NCBI GenBank assembly: GCA_026027325.1
Contig: JAMSLZ010000006.1
Span: 2,108,001-2,172,000, forward strand
DNA: 64,000 bases
Reading direction: 5' to 3'
Origin: Actinomucor elegans
Lineage: Eukaryota; Mucoromycota; Mucoromycetes; Mucorales; Mucoraceae
Below the pieces are notes generated by a model. It was not told the DNA's origin. It was given only the letters and a program-made list of their open reading frames with translations, and did not search any database. Made by a program: the position numbers and the translations under genes. This document shows, piece after piece, positions 36,721 through 48,257 of the stretch (positions within the stretch are counted from its first letter, which is position 1; each line of letters opens with the position of its first letter).

Positions 36721-37767
36721 ATGCCTGTGAATTTGATTTGCACATACCTATGTTTCAGTTTCCATTTAACAGTATCCTTTGTATCCTTTTTGATCGTTTT
36801 ACTAGCAATCATCATTTTCATATTCTCCTCGCAATCCATATCTCCATGAGCGTCATAACCACAATGTAGACAAACTACTGATGTGCAACTTGGACTACAT
36901 AAAAAAAAAATCAGTGATCCATCATTATCATCATCATCTAATTGTGCGCACCATTTCATTTTGGGAAAGAAGCTGATATGGGCAAACTGGATCTGTTTCC
37001 AAATCTCAGGTTTCACGCAGAACTTTGTAAATTGGAGTGATATGTCGTATGCAAGATTACTACTGGCGCGAGGAACATGGCTCTTTTCAAAGGCTAGTAT
37101 ATCATGCATGATACGTTTGTAAAGACTAGGTAGCTTAGAATCGCTCCAATCCTGTCTCTTGTAAATTGGAACCCATCTTTTGACTGCGATATGCTCGGTG
37201 TGATTCTTATGGTGATCACTTGAAGGACACGATTGTAACATGGTTTCAACCATATCACAAAACAATCTACTGCTTCAGATGTAAGTATATCTACACAAAA
37301 GATAATTATATTAATTACCTCGTCGGCTGTTCGTTGATATCATTATGATATACGCAAGGTGCTATTTCAAATTCACACTGCGGACAGGCTCTGGTATAGC
37401 TGCGATAAGGTTGATTGAACTTGTCATAAATCTCAATGATCTTTCGAGGCACGTATTGACTCCACTCATGCTTGGGTATCAACTCTGAACATACGGGACA
37501 CCTGATAGGAGTCACACTTAGGCCCCATGATGACTTTACTATTTCGACTATATATCTGTTATCCAGTTTTAATAAGTATACTTGATACAATATATATAAT
37601 GTATATTACTTTTGAAAACACTCAATACAGTATTGATCTTTGCAGTATTCTAAACACAAGTCAAGTTGAGCATCAAAACAAATAGAACAGCGGTTCATAA
37701 AGTGTTCCATATCATCTTGATCTCCATAAGAGCTACTTGTTACTGAAGAATCTTCGGTTTCATACAT
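36243..37767 (-). CDS. RBR-type (RING-IBR-RING2) E3 ubiquitin ligase
   Basis: Six exons (37767-37610, 37555-37319, 37269-36748, 36658-36544, 36489-36385, 36335-36243), 409 residues. RING1 starts CSICFDAQLDLCLEYCKDQY and ends RCPVCSELIPKHEW. The IBR has CSPSCTSVVCLHCGYDAHGD. RING2 reads RRCPNCSIMINRDEGCNKVD, then CSYCGHCFCWACQ. The Cys in DEGCNK aligns with the catalytic cysteine that carries the ubiquitin thioester in RBR ligases such as parkin and HHARI. The Ser/Thr/Asn-rich C-terminus is divergent. The substrate is unknown. Intron 3 carries a (CATA)n(TA)n microsatellite (36681-36721). Confidence 0.9.
36681..36721. repeat. (CATA)n(TA)n microsatellite in an RBR-ligase intron
   Basis: About four CATA units run into about nine TA units, inside the third intron of the RBR-ligase gene and close to its acceptor side. 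Confidence 0.85.
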
Positions 37768-39516
37768 GATAGTGTTAAAAGAAGATGGTCAAAGGAAAAG
37801 AAAAGGAAAAAGAAAGAGAAAAAAAGGATAGAAAAAGATGATTGGTTTTATATACAAAAAAAAAGGGCCTTGTGATATATCTCTATTTGAATCCCAAAGC
37901 GCATTCATACATAATGACGGCTCCCTCGAGTAAAAGGTATCATATAGATTTGCATTAAAAAAGTCCTAGTGGAAAAGGCTGATAAGAAAGTCCGGCTCGG
38001 ATTCCTCCCCTTGTGTTCACCTATGAAACAAGATTCCTGTTGTGTAGTTGGCGTTTTCTGTTTCCGTGGATCAAACACGCGTTTTTTCGTAATCCTAATG
38101 TCTAAGCCAAAACTTCATATAGACAAAAAACCAAAACCAAACATAAAGGTATACTTGGAGATGCGATAAACAAGGCTATACTAGGGACTATTTTTCTAAA
38201 ATGGCATCTCTGCTGTTTAATAAATCATATAGCTTTATCACTAGAGTGGTGTCTTATCAGATTTGTGGAACTCGATTGGTTAAACTGCGGTTTAATAATA
38301 ATTTCGTCGTCGCAGAGACTCATTCCAAACTTTTGGCCCAGTCTTTAACGACAAGGTAAGGTTGGTATACTACAAGCATTTGAATAAAAACTTACAGAAT
38401 TTGCAATGCTGCATGAATTTCTTTGAGTATTTTCTTTGGTCTATTCAATTATTCAAAAAAAACAAAGTTGATTTTGAAAAATACAATAATAACAACATAC
38501 TTTTATTACACCTGATGTATTTATATTAATTATTAAGAACTAGACCTTGAAGATACTCGAGCGAATCCAGTTTAAAGTTGCTTCTGATTATCAGCACATG
38601 TTCAAACGAAATGTTTCATCTATCAGGACCACTATTTGACGCAAGTACTACAAGTAGACTATATTTTAATGTCTGACTGTTGATTATATACATTTATTCT
38701 TTTAGCTCTACTGAGATCTACCGACCAATAGATCTTTATATCGATCTCAACTTAATGTCATATCAACTAGTCAGTACATGTTCAAGATGGCTTTCTGAAT
38801 CTACCCAAGCTATTGTTTTACTACAATTTAATGTTCATACTATATATATCAATAATTAATGTGCAAATGACCTGCATTTCCTATCACTTATCTAATAATC
38901 AATAAATTTTTCAATTGATCCCGGTTTGATATTGCATCTGGCAATTGCTACGTACTCAGAATAAATCACTGCTCCTTCCAAAATTTTCATTGAATAAGTC
39001 AACCTTAAGTAAGTAACGAACTTTCTTCAATTAAATTCTCGAGAGTTGATTCGTATTGAGCTGATGAATACAAAGTGCTTTCTATTTCTAGATAAGAATT
39101 TGAACATGTCTATTGCATTTGTTGTGATAGAATACTCTGTCTGTGGGATCCGTATTTAAAAGCCTTCTAAGTATTTGGTAATACTACGTCGATCTGATAA
39201 TTGACTGTTTGCTATTGCTGACACTTGGTTTAACATCTACCTGTACATATCTAAAAGACTAAGGCATCAAATCACCAAATCATACTAAATTGAAAGCAAA
39301 AAATAAAAATAAAAATAAAATTATGATCACGATAATAAAATTTTTATAATTGTGTACATTGTCCCAACCAAAAAGTAATTAAATAAAAAAAAAAAATTGG
39401 CCACGCTAAAAATATAATAACAGCACACTTCAGATCGAGTAGTTTGAATATTAGCCATGCAACTAGATACATCACAAGAAAAAAAAAAGCTTTTAATACA
39501 ATCACTGCAGCTAGCT
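37768..39516. other. Spacer with degraded repeat
   Basis: 1.75 kb. The first 100 bases form the RBR-gene leader. A 52-codon ATG frame at 38201-38359 (MASLLFNKSYSFITRVVSYQ...) looks like a chance frame. The rest contains the degraded minus-orientation repeat G (38560-38960) and AT-rich sequence. No gene is supported. Confidence 0.5.
38560..38960 (-). repeat. Degraded dispersed repeat G (inverted)
   Basis: Elements recognisable in reverse orientation are TCAGCACATGTTCAAACG, GAGATCTACCGACC, AATAGATCTTTATATCGAT, CTAGTCAGTACATGTTCAAG and GATCCCGGTTTGATATTGCA. They recur at roughly 190-bp spacing as in clusters B and F but are more diverged. Confidence 0.45.
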
Positions 39517-41453
39517 TCAAGCATTGGAGAAAACTTGGATCAGATCCTTGTCATTGCCCAGCGCCTGAATAGGCGATGCGGCTCGTTTACCACTAACTTT
39601 TCAATGAAATAATGAAATGTATTTAGCCAGTATATCCAAATTCCCCAAAAGTTAAGAAATGTCCTTTACTGGACCGCATAAAATCAAAAACCAAAATCGA
39701 TATGGAAATCACAAAAGAGTTCATGGTAGCCATGATCGGGTTTTCGGCTATAGCCCGAAATACAAATCCTAAAGCGGCAACCCAAGAGCTAAAGAGAATG
39801 TAAAGCAAGTAAAATTAGCTAATTGAAACACTGATTAAACCAGTAGTCCAGTAAAAGCCAAACATAAAGAAAGTAGACACAGCCAAAATGTATGAGGCCT
39901 CAAATAAAATAAAAAGGTTAAGAGTGGAATCCAGTCTTAGAAACAAGAATCATACTCCCTTTAAAGTGTAATAGTCCGGTCATAAACTTGGCTTGAGCGG
40001 CAATGGCTAAGATATTGGTTATCAAGAAGGCAGTGAACAAATAGAACAAGCGATTCTGTAAATCGGATATGCAATTGAAAAACTTCCAAGGGATTAAACG
40101 TAATAGAAATACGGTTACAACAGTTATGGTCAGAAAGCTACCAATAAGCTAAGGTCATATACTTGTGTACCAAATAAAACAGAGTCAAAAAAAGTTGTAT
40201 GGGGCAAGAACAGGTACCTAAGGGGGTTTGATCCACGATTTGGTGCATTTAATCCAACTCTTCTTCCAGTTGTTTAGCTTCAAATGAATTTGACCAGACG
40301 TCGTTCCAATCTTATTTTGGTTTGACTTAAATAAACAGTGCTCACAGCACCTAGTATGTCATTCGGCAGGGTTGGAAGTAGGAGAACAGATAAGACCTCA
40401 GTTATCTTGAAAATAACTGATTATAATGAGCATCTAGGCCACTAGGGCCATGATAGTTCATGCAACAACCCTGAACAATTAGCAAAAAGACGATCAAAAT
40501 AATCAAATAAATAAATGAATAGTACCAAGTACAAGTCATTTATCATCAGTAAGCTTTGCAAATAAAACGAATGATGTTATAAAAACTTTACGTAGTCAAA
40601 ACCAGAAGTAGTAAGATCATAAAAAAAAAAACGAAAACCGAGTTGAGCAACTAACTCAATACCAATGGTTAAATGCGAGTTCTTTAATAGAGATACTAAA
40701 GCCAGCTTCAGCTTAATCAACTTAGCATCAGCAATATCTTCAATTTCAAGTAAAATAATGATCTCTTCCACATATGCATTCTTTCCCGTTAGAGTAATTT
40801 CATAATGTTGTAGCCAAAGTTACCGAAGATTTGAAGCGATACATGCGCACACTAGCAGTTAGTTAATAGGCATTCAATTGCTCGCAGTAACTTGTAACAG
40901 GTCCAAATGTGATAATTAGCGCTTTCAGTTTAGAAAGATATAGTCGTTGAGTTTGATCAGCATTTTTCAATGATCTAGAGGACCCTTTATCAAGTTTGTG
41001 AGATGACCAGGACGATAATGCTATGGACCTTGACTGGTACACTATAACCAAGAAAAATCCCGCTCTACAGTGCAAAAAGTTGTGTATTGACAAAGTTGTC
41101 TCACTTTTTTTTATTGTTGGAATATATTGTTATAAAAACTTCTTTATTAAACAAAGCAGGTTGATTTCTATTTATTAGATAGGTTTATGAGGTTTTAAAG
41201 GTTCTGTTGAATCGCACCATGATGAGGACGTGATTCAATCACCGCCTAGTGAAGTTAACTTGTTATAACTTGAGATGTTCATGATGGTAGTAGACACTAC
41301 AGACAAACAATGTGGCTGTAGTAAATAAATATATAGTACGTGCTTATTATACAAAATATATATGACGGTGTACTTTTGGCTTGATAGTTGACTGACAGAA
41401 AGAAATGCAACTAATAAAAGAAACATCTGATCATAAAAAACATAGCATCTCAT
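39517..41453 (-). CDS. Unrecognised multi-exon, multi-pass membrane protein
   Basis: I do not recognise this protein. Six 3' exons splice with continuous frame: 40416-40300, 40257-40218, 40137-39956, 39898-39841, 39788-39675, 39592-39517. They encode hydrophobic segments (TEVLSVLLLPTLPNDILGAV; FLTITVVTVFLLRLIPW; LFYLFTAFLITNILAIAAQA; IHFGCVYFLYVWLLLDY; MNSFVISISILVFDFMR) and a polar tail ending LGNDKDLIQVFSNA. Upstream, protein-like segments continue at about 40771-40590 and 40990-40880 (SLKNADQTQRLYLSKLKALI), but their junctions are unresolved. An ATG with a signal-peptide-like stretch (MRCYVFYDQMFLLLVAFLSV) at 41453 is a candidate first exon. At least five membrane spans are likely, so a receptor or transporter is possible. 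It lies downstream of Nhp2 on the same strand. Confidence 0.55.
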
Positions 41454-41731
41454 GTACGATTAAGATAATCAATCAAGCTCTTTTCATCAAACACTTGAAC
41501 CAACTTGACTCTTATGCTCCAGTTATTGTTTATGTATTTTTATTTTAGTATTAATGAATAAAGAATCTACAAACTATCTCTTTTTTACAATGTTCTTACA
41601 CAGAAAAACAATATTTTCCTGTTATAAACTGACAGTTGTTGGTTGCTGAAGTGGCGTTGTTGAAAGTTGATGTGAGTTACAAAAAAAAGTGAAAGGAAAT
41701 GAAACGAGGCAAAAGAAAATGATTATATGAT

Positions 41732-42349
41732 TTAATAAACGAGCTTCTCATCCTAATGAGAGTTGGTTCAGTATACAGGCTTTATGGTATATTGACTATA
41801 GACTTACCAATTCCTTGGCTTGAGCATAACACTCATCATATAATTCCTTATAGTCAGCAGCAGCCTTAACATCCTTGTTCTTACCACCGAAAACAATCAT
41901 TGTAACAGAAGTAGGACGCTTGGTGGAGCTAGCCTCACCAAGTTGTTCCTTGGAAGGGACAAAAACATAAGGGACATTGGAGTCCTCACAAAGAACGGGC
42001 ATGTGAGAGATGACATCCAAGGGAGAGATGTCACCGGCAATGATAACAAGACCCTTCTCACCCTTACGGAGAGCTTTACCAACTTCCTTGACACCACGAC
42101 GAACGTGCTTGACTTTGCTTGCTATTGATTTAGAGAAGTTCCATTAATAAAACATGTCTAATTTGGTAATTAGTGTTTATTTTTTTTATATTTACCCTTC
42201 TTAATGGTCTTGTAGATCTTCTTGACAAGCTTCTTCTCAGCCAAAGGGTGGGCAATGGGGGATTGGAAACGAGGAGTTTCGTCTTCGTTATCGGAACCTT
42301 CGGCCTTGACAGCCTTGACCTTCTTTTCCTTCTTGTGTTCTTTAGCCAT
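41732..42349 (-). CDS. nhp2: H/ACA snoRNP protein Nhp2
   Basis: Three exons (42349-42196, 42121-41808, 41752-41732), 162 residues. A lysine-rich N-terminus is followed by PIAHPLAEKKLVKKIYKTIK and the L7Ae fold: VKHVRRGVKEVGKALRKGEK, GLVIIAGDISPLDVISHMPV, and CEDSNVPYVFVPSKEQLGEA. These match Nhp2, the core protein of H/ACA box RNPs that guide pseudouridylation and, in other eukaryotes, telomerase RNA. The last exon is only 21 nt (DEKLVY); without it the frame would still read three codons to a stop, but a perfect GTAAGT donor favours splicing. The nucleolus is the expected site. Confidence 0.93.
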
Positions 42350-44364
42350 TATGAATATGTAGTAGTTTGTAAAGTACAAGCAAAAAAGATTTTGACAAGC
42401 TGGTTTGGCTAGAGGAAAAAAAAACTTTGTGACCGTCGTTGAACCTTTTCAGTATCGCTTTAAAAAGCCACCATTCGCTTCAAGAGGAGATTAAATACTT
42501 GAAGGTATCCTTGACGACGCTAAAATATTTATATGCGCTATAACAAGGTTTTTGCGTCATCTAAAGCGCAAATTTAACTAAAGAAACTCTATTGATCCAC
42601 TTTATGCTCATTTAAAAACTTTTGTGACGCCAAGTTTGTATTAATAAAGTAAGAGAGAGAAATCTGAAGGCAGGGAAGAAGTTATTTTTTTTTTCATTTA
42701 CCGTTGACCAATGGCAATTGTGAAGCTTATTGTTGAGACACTGAAAGCCAGTCAAGCAGCTGGCCGATTCTAAACTTTTCTTTTGAGTATTGCGCCTAAT
42801 TATTTGGAAGGATTAATCAAATACCTTGTCTGTTAATTAAGTTTTAACAAAAATAATGATTAATGCCAAACATTGTGTATGAAACACGCTATGGAAATAT
42901 ATTTTTTCTGAAATTTTGTCTATATAAAAAAAGTAAAGTTAGGGCTGCAAAACAGAAAACCAAGACAATGCATGAATATAAACTTTTTCTAGATTTTTAA
43001 CATAAAGTATATTAAGAGGTTAGTATAATTAGAAGAGCAATAAGGTTCTGTACGTATTTTTTTTAAAAAAAAAATGGCTTTATAACGGTGGACGCTTTTA
43101 TATTATATATCGCAAATATTATATTCTTTGATGCAAGATCAGTTGCCAAAATGTTCATGTACGCAATCACAGCATGCTGATGAAAAGAATAGCATTCCAG
43201 ACAAGCGAAAATTAATTTAGTTTAATATTTTTACTGTTTTGTTTAGATTTGAAATCGAGACAATGATGATTAGTATAACAAAATGACTCAGCATTAAGTT
43301 CAGTTACAAAAAAAAAAAATCGAGGAAAATCTAAATAGTAACAAAAGTATAATGAGTCTTACTTATTAAACATCAAACATGCTTCATTTACTCGGAAAAA
43401 GTAACTTGTTCGCAATATAGAATACGAGGGCGTGTTTTTATGCTCACGTTGGTAAGGAGAGTAAGAGTCAATTGAGATACATTATTTGGTTATGTGTTTG
43501 ATGTTACAGGACATGCTGCCAAAAGCTGTAAGAATTCTAAAATTTTCAGTCCTTTATGGTTTTTAAAGTTCAAAAAAGCAACGATGAGTACAAAAGGGAA
43601 CATATAAAGGTGCCTTTCAGGACTGATGTTAATTTTGAAATCCGTTAGTACCTTATGTAAATTATCCAAAACAAACACCATCTACTCATTAGCAAATACA
43701 GCTCTACAAGATGTCGAAGGCACACAGCAAATGTTGAATTTTGAAAGGGAGCCGCCCAGAATATGTGGTCAATAGGGCCTATAAAAAACAGAAGTATTAC
43801 CACACCTACTGTGTTCATTTAATTACAGTACAAATAAACCCTCAATATCATTATATAAAAAAAAAGCACAAAAGAGATTAATATTTTTAGATGAATACTC
43901 GTCCAAATAATATTTAGTAGAAGAACACTCTACAAGGGTAGCTTAAAGTTGAATAAAAAAATGTTCTCATTACGCTTCTGATGGGGCCTTCAACTGAGAT
44001 GAATACATCATAACTTAAGCAGAGAGTTAGGTACGCAATAACATATCCTCTGTTGAGGGAATACGCGTTATGAGGTCGGCATTTCACTATCAAAAATTAA
44101 GGACGAATAGATTTTATGCCAATAGTTCTTGAATCATCATAAAAAGAAAGTCTTTTAATGCAAAGGAAATAAATGATTTATCATGGCATGAGATAATTTC
44201 AACTTTTTATCAGCATCAATTGAAAGCCTAATTAGGCTCAATTTTTAAAAAGGGGTGATTCTTGATACATATCCTTTTTTTTTAGCTCGCTCAAAAAGCT
44301 AAAAAAAAAATGTAGGCGCTTGAGGAGGGCATTTATTAGGTTATAGTAGGTGTGTATTCTGAAA
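42350..44364. other. AT-rich spacer without a recognised gene
   Basis: 2 kb. The first ~80 bases are the Nhp2 leader. Short frames such as 43490-43681 (-) have no recognisable motif. T/A-tract dyads (TTTTTTTTAAAAAAAA type) occur near 43060 and A-runs near 43309. No repeat core was found. Confidence 0.5.
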
Positions 44365-44775
44365 TCAAGAACAAAGAATGATGTCAGCCTTCAGTATTGC
44401 GACTCTTACTGATACCGGCTTGCTTCTGTACTCAAAAAACATTTCTCGGGGCGCTGCTCCATAGTCTTCGTATTTGATAGTTTTATCAAGCAACTTTTTG
44501 TCTGGGTCATCCACAGCGGTTTCATTCGCAATTTTTTTTTTCCAGATACATCTCAAGATTGATAATTTGTTTAACAACAGCATAATCCCCTTTCCCATCA
44601 ACAGCACCCATAGCTTCATTGCCATTTCCGTCATATATATTTCCAGTATCATCTTCGATTAAGTAGTGTAAACCATTCATTGATTTGAAATTTTTTGGTA
44701 TAGAGCTTATTTTCAGATTTTCATTGAATTTAGTTAGCTCAGTTCGTAAGATTAGTTTTGACAAAGTCAACGAAT
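44365..44775 (-). pseudogene. Orphan ORF broken by a homopolymer frameshift
   Basis: Two overlapping frames read as one protein. The first, from about 44770, contains LTLSKLILRTELTKFNENLK, SMNGLHYLIEDDTGNIYDGN and GKGDYAVVKQIINLEMYLEKK. The second continues IANETAVDDPDKKLLDKTIK and ends with MFFEYRSKPVSVRVAILKAD. They are offset by one base at a run of ten A (plus strand T at 44532-44541); nine would join them. No ATG begins the first frame, and an upstream exon was not found. No family is recognised. It starts 65 bp beyond the stop of the Rvs161-like gene on the same strand. It may be a relic of a longer gene or a sequencing error in a run. Confidence 0.5.
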
Positions 44776-44839
44776 TGTTTTCGTCATATCAGCAAATTGG
44801 GAACAGAACGACTGTATATGTAATTCAATTACTGTTTAT

Positions 44840-45882
44840 TTAGAAATTGCCGCAGATTGTTAATTCGCGCATTTGTTGTAAAACATCATCTACTCTTCTG
44901 TCATTGTCGTCATCAGCAGGTATATAGTTTCTCATGCCTTCTAATTTCTCATATCCTGTCTGGGAAAAGATGAGTTGCGATTTCACCAAAGCTTCAAAGA
45001 CAGGATCAAGATAAGGTACACGAAGATCCACAACTTTAGGCAAGTCATTGATCAGGATTGTGTTCAAGTTTTCGTATAATTCTCGGGCCATGTTTGCTTC
45101 TTGCTCAGCTCGAGGCAAGCGTTGAGGATCCTCAACAGGTTTATCAATCAACTTTCTAACTTTGGATCTTTGAGAGTCGTAATCCAATAGCTTCTTATTG
45201 CGGCGCTTCACAGCTTCATTGATTTCAGGAAAGTAGGACACATATCGCGCAAGAGGTTCTAATACTGTCTTCTGGTAAGCTGGGTCCTAGTTAATATCCA
45301 AAAGTAAGTAAGACCGTAGCTAAAACAATCAAATTGGTCTTACTAGATTGTCTTTTGACTCCTTTTCTAAAGCTTCAATGGCTCGTTTGTATTCGGCGAG
45401 AGCTGGATTTGAGAAAGCACTATCACCATAAAGCTTCTCCATGACTTGAATTAATCTAGACTGCGAAGCGATAATGGCTATAGCAAAGTATTAGTTTGGT
45501 ACAGCGCTTTTCGAGCTGTCATTACCTCGGGTTGAGTCAATGTATTCTTTTGCATGCTTAGATAATTTATCAGATTTCTTCTCAAGCCTATTCCAAAACA
45601 AATCTCGGTTATTCGTAAGCTCTATAATACTTCTGTTGGTGCTTACGATCTGAATCTTTCAAGTTCCTCTTCAAATTCATTATCTAATGTTTTATCTCCT
45701 CCACCAGTTCTTTGTTTTATCTATAAACTACAATGAATAATTGTATTCTAAGACATAACACGAGATATTTACTGTAGTTCCTGCTCTATTCAGGTTTTTT
45801 TTTATTCCAGAACTATAGTAAGATAATATTCAGTACTTTCAACCGAAACTCATTTGTTAAAAGATACATACAGAAAGGCCAT
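44840..45882 (-). CDS. rvs161: BAR-domain protein, Rvs161/Hob3-like
   Basis: Six exons (45882-45872, 45812-45773, 45720-45647, 45587-45526, 45477-45344, 45286-44840), 255 residues, close to the 265 of yeast Rvs161. The N-terminal MAFLSGIKKNLNRAGTT amphipathic segment, LEKKSDKLSKHAKEYIDSTR, PLARYVSYFPEINEAVKRRN and LIDKPVEDPQRLPRAEQEAN follow the N-BAR pattern. DLRVPYLDPVFEALVKSQLI is highly conserved in the family. It lacks an SH3 domain, as expected for Rvs161 rather than Rvs167. It should form a curved dimer that tubulates membrane during endocytic scission and in actin organisation. Confidence 0.92.
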
Positions 45883-46165
45883 TGTTGTATTACCGAGATG
45901 AAAGAGTTGTTTTGTATAGAAAACCAGAGAAAAAAAAAGGGGAAAATGGATTAGAAAATAGAACTCTTGGCTTTGAAAACCTACAGAAATACTTTTGACG
46001 TCACAATCTCGTGGTTCATGTTGTACTACAGTACGCTCAGCAGTATCAAGTATACCCAGAGCACCATCCTATTCAATGTCTTGATGATGATATCTTATGG
46101 GTGACTGCAATTTGAATCACCTGAATTGTGTGTCAAAAACTACTGACATAATTGAAATCTGTCCC

Positions 46166-46210
<45 letters not shown>

Positions 46211-46360
46211 GCCAAGGAAACCAATTGAATGACCGCTTGCAGCCGGGAAGAAAGCTCTGACCGCTCCCAGTCCCACAAGCATGCGGGCAACATTTTTTGC
46301 TGTGGCTGGTAAGATTTGGCCAGTAGGCTAAACCTTTCAACCAAACGCACCAACACAAAA
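45883..46360. other. Divergent spacer with poly-T tract
   Basis: 477 bp between divergent Rvs161-like and Tls1-like genes, so both promoters should lie here. It contains a 43-nt uninterrupted T run at 46167-46209, about 150 bp upstream of the Tls1 start. Such tracts exclude nucleosomes in yeast, but its length may also be unstable in assemblies. Confidence 0.6.
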
Positions 46361-47410
46361 ATGGCCATTACGAAAAAACAAAGAAATTATAGAAAAAAGA
46401 AGTTTGATTCAGACGATGAAGCAGAATCATCGCCTGATGCAAACCAGAATGTCGAGCAAGTCAGGTAAGAAACTAAATTTCTGGCGATCTATTTGATTTT
46501 TCCTTCTCATGCCAATGATTAGTGCAACTATTGAAGAATTACAAGAATTACGTAAATTGCGTCGTAAACCTGTAGGTCTTGATGCAGAAAAGCTTTTGAA
46601 AGGAGCTGAAAAGAAGAAGAAAAAGAAGAAGCTTGATGATCTCAGTGCTTGGAACCTAAAGAAAGGCGGACTCGTCGATCCTGACGCGTATCGAGCCAAG
46701 TTAGATGATGACGAGGCAGCGAGCACAACCAAGAAACTAAAGCTTGATGCGTTCGCCTCGGCTACCAATACATTGGATGTAGATAAACACATGTAGGTTG
46801 CCTTTAATTTGGTACTATAGAAGCTGACACATTATAATAGGATGGAGTATATCGAAAGTGAGATGAGAAAGAGAAGAGGCGGAAAGCCAGATCCAAATGA
46901 AGAAGAAGAAGAAAACGATCAGGTGGATCGTGGTTTGGTTGATATTTATGAAGAATTGTATCGTATTCCTGATAGATTGAAGGGTGATAAGAAATCAGAA
47001 CCTGAAGGCAATGTTCAGTTATCTACCCAAATGTTAACTGCTATTCCTGAAGTTGATTTGGGCATTGAGTAAGAATCCTATATTTATAACTTGGAATATA
47101 CATTAATGTCATTTTTTTGTAGTACACGTTTAAAGAACATCGAAGACACTGAAAGAGCCAAACGTAAGCTAATCGATGATACTGAACGAGAAGAAAAAGA
47201 GCAGCCCAATCAAAATGGTAGGAAAAATAAAAATAAAACTCAGTGTTGTAAAGCGAATACATCTTTGATTCTTTATTAGCCTTAGATAATGTTCCTGCAA
47301 ACTTTGAAAAGCAGATACCAAAACAGTATAAGCCAAGGCTAGACCAAAGACTAATGGCCACAGACGATCAAGTTGTGGCCAAATTCAAGAAGAGAATGAG
47401 AAAACAATAG
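46361..47410 (+). CDS. Tls1/C9orf78 (HCA59) homologue
   Basis: Five exons (46361-46464, 46523-46792, 46841-47068, 47123-47217, 47280-47410), 275 residues. Conserved blocks in order are ATIEELQELRKLRRKPVGLD, KKGGLVDPDAYRAKL, HMMEYIESEMRKRRGGKPD, LYRIPDRLK, QLSTQMLTAIPEVDLGI and VVAKFKKRMRKQ. These are the hallmarks of the C9orf78/Tls1 family. In fission yeast Tls1 associates with the spliceosome through Brr2 and influences shelterin transcript splicing. The protein is charged and probably largely disordered. All junctions keep frame. Confidence 0.92.
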
Positions 47411-47768
47411 AATGAGAACCACAGAACTAGAACCCTGTGATTTATGTAATATGTTTCATTCTACAAATAAAGGGACCAGTTGAAATGGATCCAATTAAAC
47501 ATACAGTCCATCATTTAAAGTAAGTTGTTCCAAACCCTTACTAGTTCCCCTTTTTATTCTGATTGGACAAGGTCCACGTGTTGATCTGATGTCTAGGATT
47601 TTTTATTTTATAATACTTTTGAACAAAATGACACAATGGAGTATGTAAAGCTGCACGATAACGCCGAAAGATTAATGAGATGGGTAGATAGCGATATTAT
47701 TGATTTGTGTGTATGTGAATAAATGAATGGTATGAATAGAAAATATCATGCATGCGTATGTACAAGAA
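47411..47768. other. Convergent 3' spacer
   Basis: 357 bp between convergent stop codons. AATAAA occurs at about 47466, 56 bp after the Tls1-like stop, and probably marks its 3' end. No frame is supported. Confidence 0.6.
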
Positions 47769-48257
47769 TTATAATAAGGGCACATTGGAAATTCGTTTAC
47801 CAAGGAAGCTTTTTCGTCGCTTGAGTGAGATGCTATCAGATCTATGCAGTGAAGAAGTCGTTACCGTTGAAAAGCTTGGTAGACGAGCTTCTACCATTGT
47901 GCTGTTACTCAAAAATAAGCAGTCGTTTTCCTGTAAGGTTTGTTCTAGCATAGCAAAAGAGGGATCATCATCTGGTAAGGCCTTGTTCCTCCATTTGCAT
48001 ACTTTACAAGCGTAGCGGACTGTCATATTGCGTGGCAGTGCGATCCTTTTATTAAATAGGATGAGTTCGCTTTCAAAACGAGTCAATTGTACAGTATCTG
48101 GCCGACTACAACGAGGGCATGGATGTGTAGCCTTTTCAAGTAATATCTTGCGGTCATTCCCGCCCACTAAGAATAAGGGTTTGTCAGTTTACCATCTAAT
48201 TAAAAAGGGCTTGGTCATATATTAATACATACAAAGTATGAACCTCTGATGAGACAT
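47769..48257 (-). CDS. Small zinc-ribbon protein
   Basis: Two exons (48257-48233, 48166-47769), 140 residues. MSHQRFILLGGNDRK opens the protein. HPCPRCSRPDTVQLTRFESE, then VRYACKVCKWRNKALPDD, gives a CxxC...CxxC four-cysteine zinc ribbon. The spacing and LFNKRI between the pairs recall the small fungal zinc-ribbon proteins annotated as zf-ribbon/ZNF-like. The C-terminal half is polar and serine-rich. No function can be assigned. The 25-nt first exon is supported by phase and by a consensus GTATGT donor. A further intron in the C-terminal part cannot be excluded. Confidence 0.7.

Noticed and set aside
40369..40480. Minus-strand segment GCCMNYHGPSGLDAHYNQ as an exon of the membrane-protein gene
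   Set aside because: It looks protein-like, but joining it to the next exon would need a 26-nt intron. It is left as intronic until RNA evidence exists.
41218..41288. Minus-strand segment VIESRPHHGAIQQNL as an exon
   Set aside because: No phase-compatible donor or acceptor connects it to its neighbours.
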